DNA from: Afipia sp. 64-13
Lineage (GTDB): Bacteria > Pseudomonadota > Alphaproteobacteria > Rhizobiales > Xanthobacteraceae
DNA length: 64,000 nt
Reading direction: 5' to 3'
NCBI GenBank assembly: GCA_001897755.1
Contig: MKUJ01000017.1
Location: 98,204 to 162,203, forward strand
In this document: positions 58,045 through 64,000 of the stretch, in pieces
Numbering within the stretch: position 1 is the first letter of the stretch
Layout: every line of letters begins with the position of its first letter
The notes under the pieces: model-generated
Database searches by the model: none
What the model was told of the DNA's origin: nothing
What the model saw: the letters and a program-made list of their open reading frames with translations, nothing else
Translations under genes and position numbers: made by a program

Positions 58045-59540
58045 TAACCGACGCCAAGCTCGCCATAAAGATCGCGAAACACCGCCGGCAGCGCCTCCGA
58101 CAGATCCTCCGCGATCAGGCCGGGGCCGAATTCCCACGCCGCCTCGCCATGCATCCACACCCCGGTCGACGCCGCCTCGAAGGCGGAAACGCGCTGCGCC
58201 AGCATGCCGCCGATGATTCCGGCCAGCACGTCGCCCGCGCCGGCGGTCGCGAGCCAGGGCGGCGCGTTGGCGGCGATCGAAGCCCGGCCATCGGGCGCCG
58301 CCACCACGGTATCCGCGCCCTTCAACAGCACCACCGCGCCGGATTCGCGCGCGGCAAGACGCGTGCGCTCGAGCTTGGAATGCGGCGCATCCGTTCCGCT
58401 GAGGCTGGAGAACAGACGGCCGAACTCGCCGGCATGCGGCGTGAGCACCACTGCGCCCGCGCCGTCCCGCTTGACGGCGTCGAACAGCAGATCCGGCCGA
58501 TCGGCGAAGCTGGTCAGCGCATCGGCATCGAGCACCGCCGCGCAACCGCTTTGCAGCACAGCCAGCACAAGATCGCGCGTGCGCTCACCGACGCCAGCGC
58601 CCGGACCGATCACACAGGCATTCAGCCGCTTGTCGGCCAGCAAATCCGCAAGCTGCGCGGGCGTATCGACAGCGCGAACCATCACCGCGGTCAGCGCCGC
58701 CGCATTGACCGCGAGCGCTCCGGTCGGCGAAGCGACCGTGACCAGACCCGCTCCGGCCCGCAGTGCCGCCCGCGCGGCAAGGCGCGCGGCGCCGGTCGCG
58801 GCAAGATCGCCGGACACCACCACCGCATGGCCGCGTCCGTATTTGTGACCCTCGACCTGCGGCACCGGAAAGGCGTCGCGCCACAGCGCGGGGGCGTTCT
58901 CGAACGCGCTCGGCTTGATGTCATCGAGCACGGAGTCCGGGATACCGATATCGGCGACATCGATCTCGCCGCAATAGATCCGCCCCGGCAGCAGCAGATG
59001 GCCGGTCTTGCGGCGGAAGAACGTCACGGTGCGCGTCGCCTGCACCGCAACGCCCATCACCTCGCCGGTGGTGCCGTTGATGCCGCTCGGCAGATCGACC
59101 GCGAGCACGGCCGCACCGCTCGCATTGATCGCCTCGATCATGGCGCGCGCCTTGCCTTTCACTTCGCGGTCGAGCCCCGCGCCGAACAAAGCGTCGACGA
59201 TCACCGCCGGATGACCGAGCGAGGCCGGCACCGCCGGCAGCACCTGCCCTTTCCAGTCCTGCGCTGCCAGCGCGGCGTCACCCTTCAGTGCCTCGCGCCG
59301 GCCGACCAGCACGACCGTGACCTCGCGCCCGCGGGCAACGAGGTCCACCGCCGCGACAAAGCCGTCGCCGCCATTGTTGCCACCCCCGCAGACCACCGCG
59401 ACCGGCCCGGCCGGCGTAAGCGCCGCGGCGGCATCGGCCACCGCACGGCCCGCCGCTCTCATCAGAGTGAAGCCGGGCGTCCCACCGGCGATGGTGAGCC
59501 GGTCGGCCGTCTGCATCTGTTCAACACTGAGCAATTCCAT
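58041..59540 (-). CDS. nnr: Bifunctional NAD(P)HX epimerase / ADP-dependent NAD(P)HX dehydratase
   Basis: 499 residues. Repairs hydrated NAD(P)H. The N-terminal YjeF/NnrE domain (about 1-215) has VVCGGGNNGGDGFVAAVDL and the VDLPSGINGTTG segment. The C-terminal NnrD kinase-like domain has GHAVVVSGDLAATGAARLAARAAL broken by variable loops, VLTPHAGEFGRLF, LLKGADTVVAAPDG and the catalytic WLATAGAGDVLAGIIGG. The ATG at 59540 gives MELLSVEQMQTADRL. Divergent from glnB, with 332 bp between. Confidence 0.95.
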   Translation of the reverse strand: MELLSVEQMQTADRLTIAGGTPGFTLMRAAGRAVADAAAALTPAGPVAVVCGGGNNGGDGFVAAVDLVARGREVTVVLVGRREALKGDAALAAQDWKGQVLPAVPASLGHPAVIVDALFGAGLDREVKGKARAMIEAINASGAAVLAVDLPSGINGTTGEVMGVAVQATRTVTFFRRKTGHLLLPGRIYCGEIDVADIGIPDSVLDDIKPSAFENAPALWRDAFPVPQVEGHKYGRGHAVVVSGDLAATGAARLAARAALRAGAGLVTVASPTGALAVNAAALTAVMVRAVDTPAQLADLLADKRLNACVIGPGAGVGERTRDLVLAVLQSGCAAVLDADALTSFADRPDLLFDAVKRDGAGAVVLTPHAGEFGRLFSSLSGTDAPHSKLERTRLAARESGAVVLLKGADTVVAAPDGRASIAANAPPWLATAGAGDVLAGIIGGMLAQRVSAFEAASTGVWMHGEAAWEFGPGLIAEDLSEALPAVFRDLYGELGVGY

Positions 59541-59719
59541 GATGCCGACTTCGCCACAGCGGGAGCGACAAAGGCAAGCGCCGCCCTCCAAGTTTCATCC
59601 TGCCCAATAATTATGCAATTGCACGCTTTATAAGCGCCCAGCGCAGGCGCGGCTGCATAAATATCGAGCGGAGAGATCTTAACGAATTGATTGTTCGTGA
59701 TAATTTCGCTCAGTCCGAG

Positions 59720-59737
59720 TTGGCACGAACCCTGCTT
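59720..59737 (+). promoter_or_regulatory. Sigma-54 (RpoN) promoter of glnB-glnA
   Basis: TTGGCACGAACCCTGCTT: the -24 GG (59722-59723) and -12 GC (59734-59735) are separated by exactly 10 bases, and TGGCAC-N5-TGC matches the consensus. It lies about 135 bp before the glnB start. Nitrogen control through NtrC is expected. The AT-rich sequence upstream, with the palindrome TGCAATTGCA near 59613, could hold activator sites, but this is not clear. The rest of the 59541-59872 gap should contain the divergent nnr promoter. Confidence 0.85.
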
Positions 59738-59854
59738 ACAAGGTGTCGCAACCAGACGCGGCCACCAAACCGCGTCCGGACAGGGTTTCGCCCCTCGGGC
59801 AATGGAGTGGATCACATCGCGCCAACATTCAGGCCGCGAACCAGACAGAGTTGA

Positions 59855-60211
<357 letters not shown>

Positions 60212-60318
60212 CCATTCCCAGCCATTCGCGCGTCGCCTGAACGTACCGTTTCAAGGCGCCCCGCATATCCGCTCACTTCAAACACCCTAACGACCTTCAA
60301 GCAGAGATAGAGGTATTC

Positions 60319-61728
60319 ATGAAGACCGCCCAAGACGTCCTCAAGGCCATCAAGGACAACGACGTCAAATATGTCGACCTGCGCTTCACCGATCCGCGCG
60401 GCAAGTGGCAGCACGTCACGTTCGACGTTTCGATGGTCGACGAGGAACTGTTCAGCGAAGGCACCATGTTCGACGGCTCGTCGATCGCCGGCTGGAAGGC
60501 GATCAATGAATCCGACATGATGCTGATGCCGGACCCGGTGACCGCGACGATCGATCCGTTCTTCGCCGAGACCACCATGGTCATCACCTGCGACATCGTC
60601 GAGCCCTCGACCGGCGAGCCTTACAACCGCGATCCGCGCGGCATCGCCAAGAAGGCCGAGGCGATGGTGAAGTCGATGGGCGTCGGCGACACCGTGTTCG
60701 TCGGCCCTGAAGCCGAGTTCTTCGTATTCGACGACGTCCGCTTCCAGACCACGCCGTACAACACCGGCTTCAAGCTCGACTCCTCCGAACTGCCGACCAA
60801 CTCCGACACCGAATATGAGGGCGGCAACCTCGGCCACCGCATCCGCAACAAGGGCGGCTACTTCCCGGTGCCGCCGCAGGATTCAGTGCAGGACATGCGC
60901 TCGGAGATGCTCGGCGCGATGGCGCGGATGGGCGTGAAGGTCGAGAAGCACCACCACGAGGTGGCTTCGGCCCAGCACGAACTCGGCATGAAGTACGACA
61001 CGCTGACGCTGATGGCCGACCAGATGCAGGTCTACAAGTACTGCATCCATCAGGTCGCGCATATCTACGGCAAGACCGCCACCTTCATGCCGAAGCCGGT
61101 CTACGGCGACAACGGCTCGGGCATGCACGTCCACCTGTCGATCTGGAAGGACGGCAAGCCGACCTTCGCCGGCAACAAATACGCCGACCTGTCGGACACC
61201 TGCCTGCATTACATCGGCGGCATCATCAAGCACGCCAAGGCGATCAACGCCTTCACCAACCCCTCGACCAACTCCTACAAGCGTCTGGTCCCTGGTTACG
61301 AAGCGCCCGTGCTGCTGGCCTACTCGGCCCGCAACCGCTCGGCCTCGTGCCGTATCCCCTACACCACCTCGCCGAAGGCCAAGCGCGTCGAGGTGCGCTT
61401 CCCCGACCCGATGGCCAATCCGTACCTCGCTTTCGCGGCGATGCTGATGGCCGGCCTCGACGGCATCAAGAACAAGATCGATCCGGGCCCGGCGATGGAC
61501 AAGGACCTGTACGACCTGCCGAAGGAAGAGCTGAAGACCATCCCGACGGTGTGCGGCTCGCTCCGCGAGGCGCTCGAGAACCTCGACAAGGACCGCGCCT
61601 TCCTCAAGGCCGGCGGCGTGTTCGACGACGATTTCATCGACAGCTTCATCGAGCTGAAGATGACCGAGGTCGAGCGCTTTGAAATGACCCCGCACCCGAT
61701 CGAGTTCGAACTGTACTACTCGCTGTAA
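60319..61728 (+). CDS. glnA: Glutamine synthetase type I
   Basis: 469-residue dodecameric enzyme making glutamine from glutamate, ammonia and ATP. Motifs: the Asp50-loop in [14 protein letters not shown], metal ligands in [26 protein letters not shown], and the adenylylation site Tyr398 in [10 protein letters not shown], so it is the GSI-beta type controlled by GlnE. It follows glnB by 107 bp and ends in a strong terminator. Confidence 0.98.
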   Translation: MKTAQDVLKAIKDNDVKYVDLRFTDPRGKWQHVTFDVSMVDEELFSEGTMFDGSSIAGWKAINESDMMLMPDPVTATIDPFFAETTMVITCDIVEPSTGEPYNRDPRGIAKKAEAMVKSMGVGDTVFVGPEAEFFVFDDVRFQTTPYNTGFKLDSSELPTNSDTEYEGGNLGHRIRNKGGYFPVPPQDSVQDMRSEMLGAMARMGVKVEKHHHEVASAQHELGMKYDTLTLMADQMQVYKYCIHQVAHIYGKTATFMPKPVYGDNGSGMHVHLSIWKDGKPTFAGNKYADLSDTCLHYIGGIIKHAKAINAFTNPSTNSYKRLVPGYEAPVLLAYSARNRSASCRIPYTTSPKAKRVEVRFPDPMANPYLAFAAMLMAGLDGIKNKIDPGPAMDKDLYDLPKEELKTIPTVCGSLREALENLDKDRAFLKAGGVFDDDFIDSFIELKMTEVERFEMTPHPIEFELYYSL

Positions 61729-61767
61729 GGCGTTCGCCTGCGCCGGCAGGCCTGTCGAAGCTTGGAA

Positions 61768-61797
61768 AAGGCGCTCCTCGGAGCGCCTTTTTCTTTT
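61768..61797 (+). terminator. Intrinsic terminator of glnBA
   Basis: GGCGCTCC (61770-61777) and GGAGCGCC (61780-61787), with flanking A-T pairs extending the stem, are followed by TTTTTCTTTT. Confidence 0.9.
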
Positions 61798-61883
61798 GTC
61801 GCGGGACCTGACGTGGCCCTCTCTTGATCGCGGCCGCTCTTTCGGAAAAAGTGTGGACCGCGCTCCAACCACAGGGATCGAAT

Positions 61884-63005
61884 GTGACAGCATCCAGCGA
61901 GACAGCCCCGGCCCGCCGCGACCTTGCATGGTCCATCGCCGTCGGCGGGATCGGCATCGTCAGCTTCGCCGCCGCCCTCACCTTCGCGTGGGCCTTCAAC
62001 GCCACGCTGTTTCTGATCTTCGCCGGCGCCTTGCTCGGGGTCGGCCTCACCGCCATGAGCCATCTGATGCGCCACGTGGTCGGGGGCCCGCATGCCTTGC
62101 GGCTGGCGCTGGTCTGCCTGCTGCTGGCTGGAATGCTGTCGGGCGTGGTCGCGCTCGGCGGTTCCACCATCGCCCAGCAAGCCGCCGTGCTGAGCAACAC
62201 GCTGAAAGCACAGATCGTCACCGTGAAGGATTTCCTCGAGCAGCACGGCGTCGACACCAGCTATCTCGAACTCGGCAATTCGAACGCAGTACCGGCCGAC
62301 ACCACGGAGACGCCGGCCACGACGCCCGCGACACCGCGCAACCTGCCGAGCGCGGGTGCTCTTGCCTCCGGCGGCGGCGCCATCATCAGCCAGACTTTCA
62401 AACTGCTGCTCGGCACCGTCAGCGTGGTCGGCAACTTCTTCATCGTGCTGTTTCTTGGCCTCGCCTTCGCCGCGCAACCCGGCGTCTACCGCAGCGGCCT
62501 GCTCCGCCTCGCCCCGGCGCGCCACCGCGCCAGCGTCACCGAGGTGGTGGACCGGATCGGCGAGACCCTGGAGCGCTGGCTGATCGCCCAGATGGTGACC
62601 ATGCTGGCGGTCTTTCTGGTCACCTGGATCGGACTGAAACTGATCGGCATCCAGAGTGCGTTCATTCTCGGCATCCAGGCCGGCCTGCTCGCCTTCATCC
62701 CGACGGTGGGCGCGATCATCGGCGGCCTGATCGTGGTGCTGGCAAGCCTCGCCTCCGGCTGGGTCGCCGCCGCCAGCGCGGCCGTGCTGTTTCTCGGCGT
62801 CCACGCGCTGGAGAGCTACGTGCTGACGCCGATCATCCAGCGCCAGGCGCTCGACATCCCGCCGGCGACGCTGTTCGCGTTCCAGATTCTGCTCGGGGTG
62901 GTGTTCGGCCTGTGGGGTCTTGCGCTGGCGTTGCCGCTGGTCGCGATCGTGAAGGTCGTGATCGACTATCTGCGCGAGGACGAGCCTGCCGCTGCCAAGG
63001 CCTGA
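61884..63005 (+). CDS. AI-2E family transporter (permease)
   Basis: 373 residues from GTG 61884, which has AGGGA 6 bases upstream; a TTG at 61824 would add 20 residues. About eight membrane helices: two pairs at the N-terminus, an extracytoplasmic or linker region at about 95-155 that is Thr/Pro-rich (DTTETPATTPATP), then the conserved C-terminal core with GIQSAFILGIQAGLLAFIP and GLWGLALALPLVAIVKV. The family includes TqsA and sodium/proton antiporters; the substrate here is unknown. Confidence 0.88.
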   Translation: MTASSETAPARRDLAWSIAVGGIGIVSFAAALTFAWAFNATLFLIFAGALLGVGLTAMSHLMRHVVGGPHALRLALVCLLLAGMLSGVVALGGSTIAQQAAVLSNTLKAQIVTVKDFLEQHGVDTSYLELGNSNAVPADTTETPATTPATPRNLPSAGALASGGGAIISQTFKLLLGTVSVVGNFFIVLFLGLAFAAQPGVYRSGLLRLAPARHRASVTEVVDRIGETLERWLIAQMVTMLAVFLVTWIGLKLIGIQSAFILGIQAGLLAFIPTVGAIIGGLIVVLASLASGWVAAASAAVLFLGVHALESYVLTPIIQRQALDIPPATLFAFQILLGVVFGLWGLALALPLVAIVKVVIDYLREDEPAAAKA

Positions 63006-63025
63006 AGCCGCGTCGCATCGTCAAT

Positions 63026-63055
63026 AAAAAAGGCCCCGGATCGGGGCCTTTTACG
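63026..63055. terminator. Bidirectional terminator between convergent genes
   Basis: AAGGCCCCG (63030-63038) and CGGGGCCTT (63042-63050) form a 9-bp stem with loop GAT, with A-run on the left and T-run on the right. It can end both the plus-strand permease and the minus-strand ABM gene. Confidence 0.85.
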
Positions 63056-63061
63056 TGCCGT

Positions 63062-63358
63062 TCAGAACGCTGCCACTTTGTTGGCATGCTCGACCTCGGG
63101 CGGCGATGCGAAGTGCGGCCCGACCAGCGCCCGCCATTCCTGGAATTCCTTGGACTCGCGGAAATCCACGATGTGATTTTCCAGCGTCTCCCAGATGATG
63201 AAAAGACGATAGCGCGACGGCTTCTCGATCGAGCGGTGCACTTCGAGGCTCTTCCAGCCCTTGCTGCGCTTGAAGATCGGCTGCGCCATCGCAACCGCCG
63301 CCTCGAAATCCTTTTCCTCGCCGGGCTTGATTTCGAGCTGTACGATTTCAGTGATCAT
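63062..63358 (-). CDS. ABM-domain (antibiotic biosynthesis monooxygenase-like) small protein
   Basis: 98 residues from ATG 63358 (MITEIVQLEIKPGEEKDFE). The dimeric alpha+beta-barrel pattern of the family is seen in FKRSKGWKSLEVHRSIEKP, RLFIIWETLENHIVDFRES and FQEWRALVGPHF. Relatives include small monooxygenases and haem-degrading enzymes; the actual function cannot be told. The upstream in-frame extension has no ribosome-binding site. Confidence 0.8.
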   Translation of the reverse strand: MITEIVQLEIKPGEEKDFEAAVAMAQPIFKRSKGWKSLEVHRSIEKPSRYRLFIIWETLENHIVDFRESKEFQEWRALVGPHFASPPEVEHANKVAAF

Positions 63359-63490
63359 TGTGATGCGCCCTTTCTGAATGTCGGAAGGGTTATAGCGTTT
63401 TCGCACGGCATGGATACCGCCGGCGTGACAAAAGCCCGCTGAAAGACGCGGCCAGAATCTTGTCGTGAGACCGGTAGACCGCGGGATGCC

Positions 63491-63724
63491 TTACAGCATC
63501 ACCAGCAGGACACCGGACAGCACCAGGGCGCAACCGGTCAAAATCACCGGCTGCCAGTCGATGCCGGTGCGATAGCGTCCCTGCGCGCGGCGCTCGCTGA
63601 TCAGCGCCCGCTCATATTCGTCCGAGGTCGAGAACATGCAGGCAAATCCCGCCCGCGCCGAAGCAGCCGCCGCTTCGAGCGCCGAAATATCCTTGGGAGC
63701 GTCGTGACCAGATGAGCCGGACAT
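63491..63724 (-). CDS. Small hypothetical protein with one C-terminal membrane helix
   Basis: 77 residues, not recognised. A soluble N-terminal part (SALEAAAASARAGFACMF, YERALISERRAQGRYRTG) is followed by a hydrophobic C-terminal helix (PVILTGCALVLSGVLLVML), so it is probably tail-anchored in the inner membrane with the N-terminus in the cytosol. Alphaproteobacterial codon use and an ATG start support a real gene. Confidence 0.6.
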   Translation of the reverse strand: MSGSSGHDAPKDISALEAAAASARAGFACMFSTSDEYERALISERRAQGRYRTGIDWQPVILTGCALVLSGVLLVML

Positions 63725-63784
63725 ACCGTGATGGTAGCGCCGGCATCGTAAACAGAGTGTTAGGAGATTCCGGCTGCGAACGGA

Positions 63785-64000
63785 TTATGCGTTCGCCTGC
63801 GCCATGTTGACGAGATCGACCGCCGGCTGCACCGCCGCGCCGGGCACGCCGCAGCGTGCCTGCCCGAGCGACAGCGGTTGTTCGACGATCGCCCTCACCT
63901 GATTGCGACCGCCGCGCTTGGCCTGATAGAGCGCCGTATCGGCGGACGCCATCAGTACCTCAAGCTCGGTGTCGGCCGACCCTCCGGCGAGACCGATACT
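63785..64000 (-). CDS. C-terminal end of a GGDEF (diguanylate cyclase) protein, partial
   Basis: The last 71 codons of a gene entering from beyond 64000 and ending in TAA at 63785. The sequence SIGLAGGSADTELEVLMASADTALYQAKRGGRNQV is, in pieces, the conserved end of the GGDEF domain that makes cyclic di-GMP. A 35-residue tail of low conservation follows. The catalytic GGDEF loop and any sensor domain lie outside the window. Confidence 0.88.
   Translation of the reverse strand, partial: SIGLAGGSADTELEVLMASADTALYQAKRGGRNQVRAIVEQPLSLGQARCGVPGAAVQPAVDLVNMAQANA

Noticed and set aside
59693..59707. GTTC-GTGATAA-TTTC upstream of glnB
   Set aside because: One mismatch to the LexA consensus, next to a clear sigma-54 promoter; no reason to expect SOS control.

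Overview
The window reads as chromosomal core sequence from a GC-rich alphaproteobacterium of the Hyphomicrobiales, most likely the Nitrobacteraceae (the Bradyrhizobium / Rhodopseudomonas / Afipia / Nitrobacter group). The basis is the order rpsB-tsf-pyrH-frr-uppS-cdsA-dxr-rseP-bamA, the chain nuoA-N / birA / rnj / mce / DUF1467 / proS / lolE / lolD / dnaE, the order tig-clpP-clpX-lon, tandem DUF3551 proteins, and promoters of the TTGNCN-N16/17-CTATNN type. The genus is inferred from gene order and protein style; no database was searched. No phage, insertion sequence or CRISPR array was seen.

Layout. 1-8085 (minus): the translation-to-envelope operon rpsB, tsf, pyrH, frr, uppS, cdsA, dxr, rseP and the first codons of bamA. 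8086-14600: a secreted caspase-like protein with its catalytic His and Cys replaced, dnaE, and an overlooked 32-residue single-TM protein. Three alphaproteobacterial LexA boxes (GTTC-N7-GTTC) lie here, one upstream of the caspase-like gene and two back to back upstream of the 32-residue gene. 14764-15431 (plus): two small secreted DUF3551 proteins. 15456-19000 (minus): lolD, lolE, proS. 19115-23732 (minus): a four-gene operon that looks devoted to copper: a DUF2946 leader with CxxC and a C-terminal RAPP motif (CruR-like), a TonB-dependent receptor, a secreted Asp-box protein with Cys/His clusters, and a TlpA-like thioredoxin. It interrupts the usual DUF1467-proS neighbourhood. 24186-27357 (minus): DUF1467, mce, rnj, birA.

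27360-43864 (minus): the 14-gene complex I operon in the order nuoA-N, with four extra translationally coupled genes inside it: an FlK-like hotdog thioesterase between nuoC and nuoD, an FkbM methyltransferase between nuoD and nuoE, a 57-residue two-TM protein between nuoE and nuoF, and a 95-residue soluble protein between nuoF and nuoG. 44058-49430: a tartrate/malate-type dehydrogenase, tRNA-Asp, an HU protein, peptidase T, an outer-membrane protein whose C-terminal half carries omptin-like Asp/Asp and Asp/His pairs, and tRNA-Val. 49580-56563 (minus): lon, clpX, clpP, tig, tRNA-Leu. 56719-64000: a Tat-exported multicopper-oxidase-like protein without copper ligands, the NAD(P)HX repair fusion, glnB-glnA behind a sigma-54 promoter, an AI-2E family permease, an ABM-domain protein, a small membrane protein and the end of a GGDEF protein.

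The most novel material is the SOS-controlled microprotein and inactive caspase flanking dnaE, the nascent-peptide copper switch, the four passengers in the nuo operon and the omptin-like fusion barrel.
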